NCBI GenBank assembly: GCA_003141205.1
Contig: PLLD01000029.1
Location: 1-45,702, forward strand
DNA: 45,702 nucleotides
Source: Gemmatimonadota bacterium
GTDB taxonomy: Bacteria; Gemmatimonadota; Gemmatimonadetes; Gemmatimonadales; Gemmatimonadaceae
Reading direction: 5' to 3'
The notes under the pieces: model-generated
What the model was told of the DNA's origin: nothing
Database searches by the model: none
Seen by the model: the letters and a program-made list of their open reading frames with translations, nothing else
Shown: piece after piece, positions 36,525-45,702 of the stretch
How positions within the stretch are numbered: position 1 is the first letter of the stretch
How the letters are laid out: each line of letters opens with the position of its first letter
Made by a program: the position numbers and the translations under genes

Positions 36525-37870
36525 GTTCCGGGTTGGATGGGCACCATTTCGTATTCCGTGCGGACGTGGATCCCGCGGCGTGCGAGCTTCTCGGTCATGA
36601 TCGATGTCGGCATCAATCGTAGCGAGACGAGGTAGGCCGCGCTGCATCCGGCGAGGAGAGGAAGCAGTCCCGTCGACTGATGCGTGGTCTCGTACGCGAA
36701 GACCACGGAGGTCAGAAGCGCGTGCGACGCGCCAGCGAAAATCGCCGCCATCCCGACGAGCGCCGCCATCCGGGGATCGACCCCCAGCCCGGGCGCCGCT
36801 GCCGCCACCGCCGCGCCGAGGAGCCCGCCCAGTCCGCCACCAACGGTAAAGAGCGGCGCGAGTGTTCCGCCCGACGTGCCGCTCCCGAGGGCGATGGTCC
36901 ACGAGATGAGCTTGCACACGACCAGCGCGGCCAGCGCCCCGCCCACGAGCTGTCCCGCGACCGTCTGCTCGATATTGTCGTAGCCCACGCCCAGAGTCCG
37001 CGGCGCGATCCAGCCGATGAGCCCCACCGCGACAGCCGCCAGCGCGGGCCACCACATCCAATGAATGGGGAGCCGCTCGAACGCGTCCTCGACGGCGAAG
37101 AGCGCCCGCGTAATCACCACCGCCGCAACACCGATCGCTGCGCCGAGCAGCGTGTACACCGCAAGCGCGGCCACGCCCGGTGGCGCGAGTAGCGGCATGG
37201 CGAAGATGGGTGCTGCACCGACGGTGGCGATGCGCACGCTCGCGGCTGTGGCTGCGGCGAGCGACACGGGGATGAGCGATCGCGCGCGATACTCGAACAG
37301 CAGCAGCTCGATCGCCAGCAGGACCGCGGAGACCGGGCTGCCGAATGTGGCGGCCATCCCCGCGGCGGCCCCCGCGGCTAGGAGGATCTTCCGCTCGTTG
37401 GCCGTGGTGTGAAGGATCTGCCCGATGACGGAGCCGAGCGCGCCACCCGTGGCGATGATCGGTCCCTCGGCGCCGAACGGTCCCCCCGTGCCGATGGAGA
37501 TCGCTGCCGAGAGAGGCTTGAGGAACATTACGCGCGGGGCGATGCGGCTCTCGTTGAGGAGAACCTGCTCCATCGCTTCCGGGATCCCGTGTCCGCGGAT
37601 CGCGGAGGAGCCGTAGCGCGCCATGAGGCCGACGAGGAACGCACCGATGACCGGGACGAGGATGACGACCGGGCCCAGGGTGTTGTTAGCCGGGGAGCGG
37701 AACGCCAGCGATGGGTGGCCGTAGAAGGCGATGTTGGTGATCAGGCCGATCAGCGCGATGAGAATGCGCGCCACCAACGCCCCGACAACGCCGATACCGA
37801 TCGCCAGGCCGGAGAGGAAAAACACGCGGCCGAGGCGGTCGGAATCGACGGTACGCGACGCAGATTTCAT
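36521..37870 (-). CDS. ClC-family chloride channel/transporter
   Basis: 449 aa; GHGIPEAM, GGPFGAEGPIIATGGALGS, GSGTSGGTLAPLFTVGG; 4-nt overlap with the DHS-like gene. Confidence 0.92.
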   Translation of the reverse strand: MKSASRTVDSDRLGRVFFLSGLAIGIGVVGALVARILIALIGLITNIAFYGHPSLAFRSPANNTLGPVVILVPVIGAFLVGLMARYGSSAIRGHGIPEAMEQVLLNESRIAPRVMFLKPLSAAISIGTGGPFGAEGPIIATGGALGSVIGQILHTTANERKILLAAGAAAGMAATFGSPVSAVLLAIELLLFEYRARSLIPVSLAAATAASVRIATVGAAPIFAMPLLAPPGVAALAVYTLLGAAIGVAAVVITRALFAVEDAFERLPIHWMWWPALAAVAVGLIGWIAPRTLGVGYDNIEQTVAGQLVGGALAALVVCKLISWTIALGSGTSGGTLAPLFTVGGGLGGLLGAAVAAAAPGLGVDPRMAALVGMAAIFAGASHALLTSVVFAYETTHQSTGLLPLLAGCSAAYLVSLRLMPTSIMTEKLARRGIHVRTEYEMVPIQPGT

Positions 37871-37901
37871 GGCCCGTAACGTATATGCTTACATTGCCGT
37901 C

Positions 37902-38672
37902 GTGTCTCGCCGCGCACTCACACATCTCAGAAAGGTCGACCCGATTCTGGCGCGCGTGATCCAGAGGGTTGGGGCGTATCGGCCAAGGATGCAGGGGGAA
38001 GGAACACACTTTGGTGCGGTGATCCGGGCGATCGTATATCAGCAGCTCTCGGGCAAGGCCGCATCGACGATCCACGATCGCTTCCTCGCACTGTACGAGA
38101 ATCAAGAGCCGGCGCCGGCGCAGATCCTCGCCACATCGGATGCCGCGCTGCGCGCGGTGGGACTCTCCCGTGCGAAGGCGCGCTACGTCAAGGACCTCGC
38201 GGAGCGCGTGGAGAATACGGGTCTCCCGATCGAGCGCTTGCACGAGCTCGGCGACAATGCCGTGATGGATGCCTTGGTGCAGGTCAAAGGGATCGGGCGG
38301 TGGACGGCGCACATGTTTCTGCTTTTCCGCCTTGGCCGGCCCGACGTGCTGCCCGAGCTCGACCTGGGCGTCCAAAAGGCAATCCAGCTCGTGTATCACC
38401 TGCGGCGACTCCCGACGCCGGAACAAGTCCGTAAACGGGGGGCCGTCTGGTCTCCCTACGCGTCCGTCGCCACCTGGTATTTGTGGCGTAGCCTCGAACT
38501 CCCTTCCGAGACAGCGCATGCCACTCCGAAACGTCCCGTTCCGAAACGTCCCGTTCCGAAACGTCCCGTTCCGAAACGTCCCGCGCGCACGAAGCGCGCT
38601 CGCCCTGCTCCTGCTCGCCGCGCCACTCGCGCTCCTCGGCGCCGCACGCCAGCGCGGACGCGTCGCGCCTGA
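37902..38672 (+). CDS. DNA-3-methyladenine glycosylase II (AlkA-like, HhH-GPD) with basic repeat tail
   Basis: AIVYQQLSGKAASTIHDRF, VKGIGRWTAHMFLLFRLGRPDVLPELDLGVQKAI; C-terminal PKRPV repeats. GTG 37902 preferred over ATG 37869. Confidence 0.88.
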   Translation: MSRRALTHLRKVDPILARVIQRVGAYRPRMQGEGTHFGAVIRAIVYQQLSGKAASTIHDRFLALYENQEPAPAQILATSDAALRAVGLSRAKARYVKDLAERVENTGLPIERLHELGDNAVMDALVQVKGIGRWTAHMFLLFRLGRPDVLPELDLGVQKAIQLVYHLRRLPTPEQVRKRGAVWSPYASVATWYLWRSLELPSETAHATPKRPVPKRPVPKRPVPKRPARTKRARPAPARRATRAPRRRTPARTRRA

Positions 38673-39042
38673 CCCCGTCGTCACGGTGTACAAGGACCCG
38701 TCCTGCGAGTGTTGCAGGAAATGGGTGACGCATATGGAGTCGGCGGGGTTCACGGTCAAGGTGGTCGATACCCCCGACATGGGCACCGTCAAATCGAGCG
38801 CGGGCGTTCCGGGCGCGCTCGAGTCGTGTCACACCGCCTTCGTCGGCCCATACGTGATCGAGGGGCACGTGCCTGCGGAGCTCGTGCATCAGCTCCTGGC
38901 GACACACCCGTCGGACATCCGCGGCCTCGCGGTGCCCGGAATGGTGACCGGCTCACCGGGCATGGACGGCCCGAACCCACAGCACTATGATGTAGTGGCG
39001 TTCGGGAAGGACGGCTCGACGCACGTGTACGCTCATCGGTAG
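38518..39042 (+). CDS. DUF411 metal-binding protein, exported
   Basis: MPLRNVPFRNVPFRNVPFRNVPRARSALALLLLAAPLALLGA...VYKDPSCECCRKWVTHMESAGFTVKVVDT...SCHTAFVGPYVIEGHVPA; opens inside the AlkA-like gene. Confidence 0.88.
   Translation: MPLRNVPFRNVPFRNVPFRNVPRARSALALLLLAAPLALLGAARQRGRVAPDPVVTVYKDPSCECCRKWVTHMESAGFTVKVVDTPDMGTVKSSAGVPGALESCHTAFVGPYVIEGHVPAELVHQLLATHPSDIRGLAVPGMVTGSPGMDGPNPQHYDVVAFGKDGSTHVYAHR
38526..38583. repeat. 15-bp tandem repeat CCGAAACGTCCCGTT, three full copies plus 13 nt
   Basis: Copies at 38526-38540, 38541-38555, 38556-38570, 38571-38583 with no mismatch. Confidence 0.95.
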
Positions 39043-39102
39043 GCACTGCCCCACTGCACCGCGCGGCTGCTTCGATGCCGCGTGTAATAGGAGATCACCG
39101 CC

Positions 39103-39954
39103 ATGCGGACTCTGACAGCTGCTCTAACGCTCGTCGCTGCGACGCCTTTCCTTGCTCCCGCGATCCCTAACGCGTTCGGGACGCCTCACGCCGTTAGCAC
39201 GGCCGCCCGGCACACAGCGCACGAGATGACGATATATGCGCGCGATTTCGCGTTCGACGCGCCGGATACCGTGCCGGCCGGGATCACCACGATCCATCTG
39301 ATCAACAAAGGGGCGGAGCTGCATCACGTCGTCCTGATCCGCCTGTCGGGCGGTCATACGATGGCGGATCTAGGCAAGGCCATGGCGTCGAATGGCCCGC
39401 CACCCAAGTGGGCAACCAGCGTCGGCGGACCAAACGCTCCGGTTCCCGGAGGGAATGCAAGTGCGACGCTGCACCTCGCACCCGGCTCCTACGCCATCGT
39501 GTGTTTCATTCCGTCAGCCGACGGGGTAGCGCATGTCATGAAGGGGATGAGCCGGCCGCTGACCGTAACCGGCCCGGACGTCGTGGGTCCCTTACCGAAG
39601 TCCGACGTGACGGTGGCGCTCGTCGATTACGGCTTCAATGTCTCGCGTCCGTTCGTGGCGGGGCACCAGGTCGTCCGCATCCACAATGCGGCCATGCAGG
39701 ATCACGAAATGTTCATCGTTCGGCTCGCACCGGGAAAAACAGTGCAGGATCTAACGGCGTGGTCCGAGAAGATGGTGGGCCCGCCCCCCGCGATGCCGCT
39801 CGGGGGCGTGACCGCGCTCGCTCCGGGCCAGGAGAACGAGATATCAGTAGACTTCACGCCGGGACAATACGGCCTCGTCTGCTTCATGCCGGACATGCAC
39901 GATGGCAAGCCGCATTTCGCTCACGGGATGACCAAGGCGTTTACGGTATCGTAA
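39103..39954 (+). CDS. Exported protein with two cupredoxin-like domains
   Basis: 283 aa; two similar halves (ITTIHLINKGAELHHVVLIRL...GSYAIVCFIP and HQVVRIHNAAMQDHEMFIVRL...GQYGLVCFMPD). Confidence 0.8.
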   Translation: MRTLTAALTLVAATPFLAPAIPNAFGTPHAVSTAARHTAHEMTIYARDFAFDAPDTVPAGITTIHLINKGAELHHVVLIRLSGGHTMADLGKAMASNGPPPKWATSVGGPNAPVPGGNASATLHLAPGSYAIVCFIPSADGVAHVMKGMSRPLTVTGPDVVGPLPKSDVTVALVDYGFNVSRPFVAGHQVVRIHNAAMQDHEMFIVRLAPGKTVQDLTAWSEKMVGPPPAMPLGGVTALAPGQENEISVDFTPGQYGLVCFMPDMHDGKPHFAHGMTKAFTVS

Positions 39955-39967
39955 AGGCTGAGGGAAA

Positions 39968-39983
39968 CGCGGCTATCGCCGCG
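39968..39983 (-). terminator. Weak hairpin at the convergent junction
   Basis: CGCGGC-GATA-GCCGCG on the minus strand followed by TTTCCCT, spanning the stop region of the TlpA-like gene. Confidence 0.35.
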
Positions 39984-41850
39984 CGCCGGCTCCTGCGCGC
40001 GGCGCGGCGGTCATCTCGCGCAGAAGTTGGTCGACAACCGCCCGAAGATGCGCTTCGTCCTGGCCATCGACTTTCGCGACCAACACCCCTCGGGCGTCGA
40101 TGAGAAAGGTCGACGGAAAGCCGAACACATTATACGCCGCTGTCGTTTCGCCTGTCCCCGCCTTTCGATTTCCAAACGTCAGCGTCCGGTCCGCGGGGAG
40201 GGATTGATCGAGGAAGACTGGAAAGGGCAGATTGTGTCCGCCAAAGTCAACCTGCTTGAGCTGTGCGAAGACGCTGTCGAATTCCGCGTGGTTACGCACC
40301 GTGGCATCGTGCATTCCCAATACCACGACCGGCTTCCCTTCCTCCGCTTCCTCCTCCGCGAACGGCACGATGCTGTGCTTGAGCGCGTCCACGCACGGGC
40401 CGCACCAGAATGCCCAAAAATCCAGTACTACAACCTTGCCCCGATATGCGGCCAGATGCACCGGCGTGCCATCGAGGGTGGTCGCGATGAGATCGGGCGC
40501 GGGTTTACCGAGCATCGCGTAGATGGGAAGGACATGGAGACGCTGCGCCGGCAGGGTAACTGCGCCCGCCTCCGCGGTGATCTCGAACCATGCGCCTACC
40601 GTTCTGATGTCGCTGCCGCGATACGTGATGGTACGATAGTGACCGGGCGGAAGATGGAACACGACCTCCCGTCGTTTGACGACGGTGCCCGCGCTCGAAT
40701 CCGGATAGTCGACGTGGGCGGCGCGCAGGCGCGCCGACGCGGCGGTATCACGCACCGGCCCCTGCACGTCCGCGGTCGCCTCGACTCCGACCGTCATGCC
40801 CCCGGACGCCGGTGTGCGTGGCGGCTCGACGATCGGGATCCGCACCTCGCGTGTCGGGTGCAGCACAACATCGATATCGACTGACGGCGTCTGCAGTACT
40901 TCCCGCGGCAATTTGATCACGGCAGTGTTCGCGAACAGACTGTCGGCGAACATCAGCCCACGCTCGACCGGATCCAGCATCGCGCTCCCGTTCACGAGTC
41001 GCGCCTGCGGGTCGAAATCGACGCGTGGAGCCATGATGTAGCGCCCCGTCGAGTCGCTCACGACTCCGCCGAACGTCAGGTGCCGCTTCCAATCCGCGGA
41101 GGTCTGGATCAGACCCATGTTGAGATCCCAGAGCGCCCCGACGTTGGGCATGGGGCGCCCGCGCTCATCGCGAATAATTCCGGTCACGACCGGCAACATG
41201 GGTATGGTCAGCGAGGTCCCGGACGTATCGAGGAACGCCCTCGGTGAGATGTCGACCGGACGATAGCCCTGCGCCGTCACGGTCAGGTCGAGGGCGATCG
41301 GCGATGTTACCGGCGCGCGGACGCTGATCCGCCCCGCAGGGTCCGCGGTGGCCTGTACGACGACGCTGTCGCCCGCTCCCAATACCGCGCGCGCAACGGC
41401 ACCTGCAGCGGGCTGGCTGTCCGGCTTGAGCGCCGTCATCGTGCAGGTGTGCCAGGTCGAGGGCGTGAGAGTCACATCGAGGGACCGCGCGCTGTCGGCT
41501 ACTGCGGACACGTACGGTGCGTAGTCCTGCGCGACGACGATCACATCGAGGGCGCTATCGGCGAAGGTGCCCCACGCGGTGGGGATCGCGACACGAAAGG
41601 CGCCGTTGGCGTCCGCACGGACGAAGTAGCCCGGGATCCACGGGCTAGCCGGAACCAGGACCGCTGGGATGACCTCCGCGTCCGTCTCGTGGACTCGCAT
41701 CCCCACGAGCGCACCGGACACGCCGTGATGCCCCTGGTCGAAGACGTGTCCCTGAATGACCCGCGCCGTGTGCCCTCGCGTACCAGACAATGTCGCGAGC
41801 GCGAACGTGATCGCGGCAATCCGAGAGACGGCACGCACCGATGGCGGCAT
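39973..41850 (-). CDS. TlpA-like thioredoxin-domain protein with N-terminal carboxypeptidase-regulatory-like repeats
   Basis: 625 aa; [24 protein letters not shown]-terminal [21 protein letters not shown]. Confidence 0.88.
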   Translation of the reverse strand: MPPSVRAVSRIAAITFALATLSGTRGHTARVIQGHVFDQGHHGVSGALVGMRVHETDAEVIPAVLVPASPWIPGYFVRADANGAFRVAIPTAWGTFADSALDVIVVAQDYAPYVSAVADSARSLDVTLTPSTWHTCTMTALKPDSQPAAGAVARAVLGAGDSVVVQATADPAGRISVRAPVTSPIALDLTVTAQGYRPVDISPRAFLDTSGTSLTIPMLPVVTGIIRDERGRPMPNVGALWDLNMGLIQTSADWKRHLTFGGVVSDSTGRYIMAPRVDFDPQARLVNGSAMLDPVERGLMFADSLFANTAVIKLPREVLQTPSVDIDVVLHPTREVRIPIVEPPRTPASGGMTVGVEATADVQGPVRDTAASARLRAAHVDYPDSSAGTVVKRREVVFHLPPGHYRTITYRGSDIRTVGAWFEITAEAGAVTLPAQRLHVLPIYAMLGKPAPDLIATTLDGTPVHLAAYRGKVVVLDFWAFWCGPCVDALKHSIVPFAEEEAEEGKPVVVLGMHDATVRNHAEFDSVFAQLKQVDFGGHNLPFPVFLDQSLPADRTLTFGNRKAGTGETTAAYNVFGFPSTFLIDARGVLVAKVDGQDEAHLRAVVDQLLREMTAAPRAGAGARR

Positions 41851-43326
41851 TTACGCCACCTTGGTGCTAGTCAGACAGCCTTTATAGGAAGGGTTCGGAT
41901 CGCTGACGCCCGCCGACGCGGTCGGCAGCGTCAGGCTCACATCCGTCCCGTAGCTAGGAAGTGGTGCCGGTAGCCTCGGGTTATTGGCATTTGGATACGG
42001 ACCCACCGGAAAGACTGTGCTCTGATCCCGGCCATACTGCCGAATCAATCGCCGCATATCCCCCAGCCGGGCACCGGTTCCGTATAGCCAGAACGCGCGC
42101 TCGCGGAACATCACGTCGACCTGCGTTGCGGCGATGGCGCCCGTCGTCGAATCGGTTGGCAGAGCAGCCTGGAATACGACCTTCGTGTCCCCCGAGTCTG
42201 CCCGCAACGCATTGAGAGCGTCGGCCCACGCACCGGGCTGATTCGCGTTCAGATCCCCTTCCGCCTCCATCAGCCGCGCTTCGATCCCCGATGCTAGCGG
42301 GATATCCGTAGACGGGTTGCCGAACTTCACCGGGTAATACCACACGCTATCGGCGCTGCCAGCGTAGAATGCATCACACGTTACCGCGACGGCCGTGCTC
42401 AGCACGAGGCGCGGATCCTGCGCCGACACATAGTCGAGTCCGTTGCCACCTTTCCCATCGGCCACGTTCAGCCATCCGCAAGTATGTCCCTGGGCCTCTT
42501 CATCGTACACATTAAAGGCATTCGGCCCACCGCTGGTGAACGCGCCTGGCTCGAGCTCGACGTTGTACACGAAGCTTGTCGGCACGCCGCTGAGGGCCGC
42601 CGTGGCCTGCGCGAATTGGCCGCGATCCAGTTCTGCCCGAGCGAGTCCTACTTGCGCAAGCCCCGTGATGGTGGGGTCGCCCCCCGCGTGGGCGGCCGCG
42701 GAATCCAGATCGACTTCGGCCGTCGCCAGCAGGGAATCCGTGGTCAGGGGAGTGCCATATTGGACCCCGCCTCCGGGCAGGAGGCGCCCGAGCGGAATTC
42801 CCGCACAATAATCTTCCGCGATCAGCAACTCGGTATATCCGATTAGCGCAAAGGCCTCGCCAACTTTCGATTGACCGCTCGCGGGCTCGTATTGCTCGAG
42901 CCACGGCAGCGCGCTGAGCAGCGTCGTCCGTCCTCCCAGCAGCGACTCCAGCCCTCCATCCCCGCCTTCCACGTAGCCGTCACCGCCGGCTGTGATCCGC
43001 GCATCGACGTTGGCGCGATTGGCAGCCTCGGAGAAAAAGGTCCATTCGAATTCGTCGCCAAGCAGACCACTATACCCGAGTACGGCGGGGAAGCCTTGCG
43101 CGTACCCCGCAAAGATTTGTGCGCGTCCCTGCGCCAGAAGTAATTCCGCGCCACTCTGACTTTGGTATGCGCTGCTCGCGGTAACCCCCGAGGGGGGCGG
43201 GACACTCAGTACATCGCTCGGTCGGCAGCCGATCAGAAGCGCGCCGAGCGCGGCCGCGACAGCCACGCACCGGAGTCCCGCGCCCCGCGCACCCGAAGAC
43301 CGCGGTGCCCCGCTAGTTGCCCACAT
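41851..43326 (-). CDS. SusD/RagB-like lipoprotein (second copy)
   Basis: Lipobox LGALLIGC then RPSDVLSVPPPSGVTASS; RERAFWLYGTGARLGDMRRLIRQYGRD. ORF extends to 43503; ATG 43326 preferred. Confidence 0.88.
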   Translation of the reverse strand: MWATSGAPRSSGARGAGLRCVAVAAALGALLIGCRPSDVLSVPPPSGVTASSAYQSQSGAELLLAQGRAQIFAGYAQGFPAVLGYSGLLGDEFEWTFFSEAANRANVDARITAGGDGYVEGGDGGLESLLGGRTTLLSALPWLEQYEPASGQSKVGEAFALIGYTELLIAEDYCAGIPLGRLLPGGGVQYGTPLTTDSLLATAEVDLDSAAAHAGGDPTITGLAQVGLARAELDRGQFAQATAALSGVPTSFVYNVELEPGAFTSGGPNAFNVYDEEAQGHTCGWLNVADGKGGNGLDYVSAQDPRLVLSTAVAVTCDAFYAGSADSVWYYPVKFGNPSTDIPLASGIEARLMEAEGDLNANQPGAWADALNALRADSGDTKVVFQAALPTDSTTGAIAATQVDVMFRERAFWLYGTGARLGDMRRLIRQYGRDQSTVFPVGPYPNANNPRLPAPLPSYGTDVSLTLPTASAGVSDPNPSYKGCLTSTKVA

Positions 43327-43327
43327 T

Positions 43328-45702
43328 TTAGAACCCCACGTTGAGGCGCACGACCCAGTACCGCAACAGGGGCACCGCCCACCCGTTCTCGCGTATGTCG
43401 TTGTTGACGATGCTCGTGTTGGACGTCGCGTTGAGCTGTGTGTTGTAGCCACCGGAATTCGCGACTTCCGGGTCAGTGCCCGTGTAGTGGGTCCAGAGCG
43501 CAAGGTTGCGAACGGCCCCTGTGACGGTCACGCTTTGCGTGCGGAGGGCCCGCACGACGCGCCGCGGGAGCATGTACGTCAGCGACAGTTCCCGAAACCG
43601 TACATAGGACGCGTCCTCGTAGAATTGGGCCGACGTCGTGTAGATCCCCTCATAGAATAGGGCGGTGCCCCCGACATTACGTGCCTGCTCCCACAAGGGC
43701 GCCGTGGGGTCGTTCGACGCACGATCGCTTTGCGCGTTGCTCGCCTCATTGTACCTGGTGGTGTTCAGCAGGCGAAAGCCGCCACGATAGTCGATGAGCG
43801 CACCGACACTCAGGGCCCCGTGCCACAAGCCCAGATGCGTGCCCAGCGATACTTCTTGCGTCGGCAGGCTCGAGCCGGCGTAGCTCAGGGTATCGCCCGG
43901 CGTCACCTCGCTCAGATCGACGATCCCGTCGTGATTCAGGTCCGCGTACTGCACCTGCGGACCCCAATACCCATACAGGGGATATCCGGGCGCGAACCGA
44001 TACGTGGCGTAATTGCCATAGAATTGCTGCGAGAGCACGCTGGGAGCCAGCGTGACCAATTTGTTGTGATTGATCGATGCGTTGACCGAGACGTCCCACG
44101 TCACGAGTCGGGTCTGCACGACGGTCGCCGTCAGCGCGCCCTCGACGCCGACGTTGCGTACCTCGCCCACATTCTCTTCATAGGAGTAGTTACCGAGCTC
44201 CCAGCCGGTGCCCGTGCCTACCAGCGCATCGTGTGTCGTCTTCGAGTATCCGGTGAGCTCGAAACTGAGCCGATTGCCCCACAGACCGATGTCGGCTCCT
44301 CCTTCGTATTCGCTGGACCGCTCCGGCTGGAGGAACGGGTTCGCGACATTGGTGATCCCTACAGCGGCCGCGGGCCCGCTGCCGGACCACACCGCGGTGG
44401 GGGCGAGCAGCTCCAGGGCCGATCCATTGGGCGGCTGCACGCCCGATTCACCGAACGCCCCACGCAACCGCACCGATGTCCCGCCGGAGTTCAACGCCAG
44501 CCACGAGATGCTTCCCTTCGGATAGGTCGCCGTGCTGTAGGAGCGTCCGAATCCGCTGCCGGCATCAATCCGCACCGCCCCCGTGAGAAAGAGGCGATCG
44601 GCAAGGCTCACCTGCTCCTCCACGTACCCGCCGAGGGTCGCCTGACGGTCTCCGAGCTGCGTGACCGTCGGACCGACCGCTCCATTCAACGTGAAATTGG
44701 TCGCCGTAATGCCGGACGCCGTGACCGTGGTCCCCTGCATGCGCCTGTCCGCCAGTTGCATCCCCACGGAGGTCAGCGTCCCGATCCCATGCGTCAATGC
44801 TGCGGTGACAGACCCCCGGATATCGACCGTGTAGATATCGGTCGTGCCGGTCTCGATGCCGAGCTGCGCGGGAATAAATGAGGCCACTGACGCGACCTGC
44901 GGAAGAATTGCCGTCTGATCGCGCAGGGAGCCGTGGTCGACACCCACCGTCGCGTGACCCACGAACCACGACGCGGGTCGCCAGTTGGCCGTCATCCCGC
45001 CCGTTAGACGGTCGGTCTGCTGACTCGTCGGATTGCCGAATTGGTACACGGGCGACCAAGAGGGATCAGTACCGTAACCATATGTGTCGGCAGAGTCCCG
45101 CACGGAGGGCGCCTGCACCATCCCCTGAAACAGATCCTGCACGGCCGGCGTGGTCTGATAAGTCGAGAGGTAGGCTCCGGTGACGGACAAGTCGGCTGTG
45201 GAGCCCAGCCGGATGGCCGTGCTCGCTCGGACCGAGCGCTGGTCTTCACCATTGGGATTGAAGACCGAATGCGGCAATCTCGCGGCCGTCGCCTGGGCGA
45301 GGAACGCCTGTGGCATGCGGAGAATTCCGGTTTCGTTGGACAGTCCGCCGGAGATGTAGTACCGCGCGGCTTCGGAGCCGCCGCCAACGGACAAGTCGTA
45401 CTTCGCCCGGTTTCCCGTGCCGAAGATGGAGTAATCCGGGTTGTTGAGCGGGTCCCACGTCGTGACGCTGTCGGTGGCGCAGTTGCCAGTGACAGAGCCG
45501 TAGCCGCTCAGGAATGGCATCAGCGGGCATTGCACGGGCGTATTGGCACCATCGGTTGTATGGCCCCAGCTGTAGTACAACGCCGGGAAGCTCTCCGGGA
45601 TGGCGCTTTCCGTCTGCTCGGCCGATGCGTGCCACTGAGGCTGCCCCGTCTGTCCATGTTTCGTCGTGATCACGATGACGCCGTTGGCCGCATCCGTCCC
45701 AT
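43328..45702 (-). CDS. SusC/RagA-like TonB-linked outer membrane protein (second copy, N-terminus beyond window)
   Basis: Frame continues to the edge with TDAANGVIVITTKHG; barrel repeats similar to the first SusC. Confidence 0.92.
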   Translation of the reverse strand, partial: GTDAANGVIVITTKHGQTGQPQWHASAEQTESAIPESFPALYYSWGHTTDGANTPVQCPLMPFLSGYGSVTGNCATDSVTTWDPLNNPDYSIFGTGNRAKYDLSVGGGSEAARYYISGGLSNETGILRMPQAFLAQATAARLPHSVFNPNGEDQRSVRASTAIRLGSTADLSVTGAYLSTYQTTPAVQDLFQGMVQAPSVRDSADTYGYGTDPSWSPVYQFGNPTSQQTDRLTGGMTANWRPASWFVGHATVGVDHGSLRDQTAILPQVASVASFIPAQLGIETGTTDIYTVDIRGSVTAALTHGIGTLTSVGMQLADRRMQGTTVTASGITATNFTLNGAVGPTVTQLGDRQATLGGYVEEQVSLADRLFLTGAVRIDAGSGFGRSYSTATYPKGSISWLALNSGGTSVRLRGAFGESGVQPPNGSALELLAPTAVWSGSGPAAAVGITNVANPFLQPERSSEYEGGADIGLWGNRLSFELTGYSKTTHDALVGTGTGWELGNYSYEENVGEVRNVGVEGALTATVVQTRLVTWDVSVNASINHNKLVTLAPSVLSQQFYGNYATYRFAPGYPLYGYWGPQVQYADLNHDGIVDLSEVTPGDTLSYAGSSLPTQEVSLGTHLGLWHGALSVGALIDYRGGFRLLNTTRYNEASNAQSDRASNDPTAPLWEQARNVGGTALFYEGIYTTSAQFYEDASYVRFRELSLTYMLPRRVVRALRTQSVTVTGAVRNLALWTHYTGTDPEVANSGGYNTQLNATSNTSIVNNDIRENGWAVPLLRYWVVRLNVGF

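Noticed and set aside
37868-37871. A second CATG shared start between ClC (minus) and AlkA-like (plus)
   Set aside because: The AlkA-like gene has an in-frame GTG at 37902 (MSRRALTHLRKVDPILARVI) that fits the domain start better, leaving an AT-rich spacer for a promoter; ATG 37869 is probably spurious.
38526-38583. Tandem repeat considered as a CRISPR-like array
   Set aside because: Fifteen-bp units are contiguous without spacers and lie within two coding frames.

Overview
High-GC bacterial chromosomal window. SusC/SusD pairs, FecR/ECF regulation and GC-rich coding suggest a Gemmatimonadota-like genome, but this is inference only. From left to right it contains: (i) the end of a tightly packed trb-type type IV secretion operon on the minus strand (trbB-C-D-E-J-L-F, with trbF cut by the window edge); (ii) a minus-strand locus of ECF sigma, FecR, SusC, SusD, a TlpA-like thiol protein, a Tat-signal TldD-like protein and a PmbA/TldE-like protein; (iii) assorted genes (acyltransferase, TPR, AraC-like regulator, YncE-like propeller, RpiB, dienelactone hydrolase, TolC, aldo/keto reductase, sigma-70, SDR, TonB receptor, radical SAM, deoxyhypusine-synthase-like, ClC channel); (iv) an AlkA-like glycosylase whose 3' end is read in a second frame by a DUF411 gene through a 15-bp tandem repeat, followed by a double-cupredoxin protein; and (v) a second SusC/SusD/TlpA-like cassette, with SusC cut by the right edge. 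Most interesting: the TldD-like protein has lost the HExxxH metal motif and has no cysteine, yet is genetically coupled to a TldE-like partner and a SusCD importer. Also notable are the dual-coded tandem repeat, a remnant of a di-heme oxidoreductase, and a 15-bp palindrome before the TonB receptor. No tRNA, rRNA or CRISPR array was recognised. All family calls come from reading the translations; no search was run.
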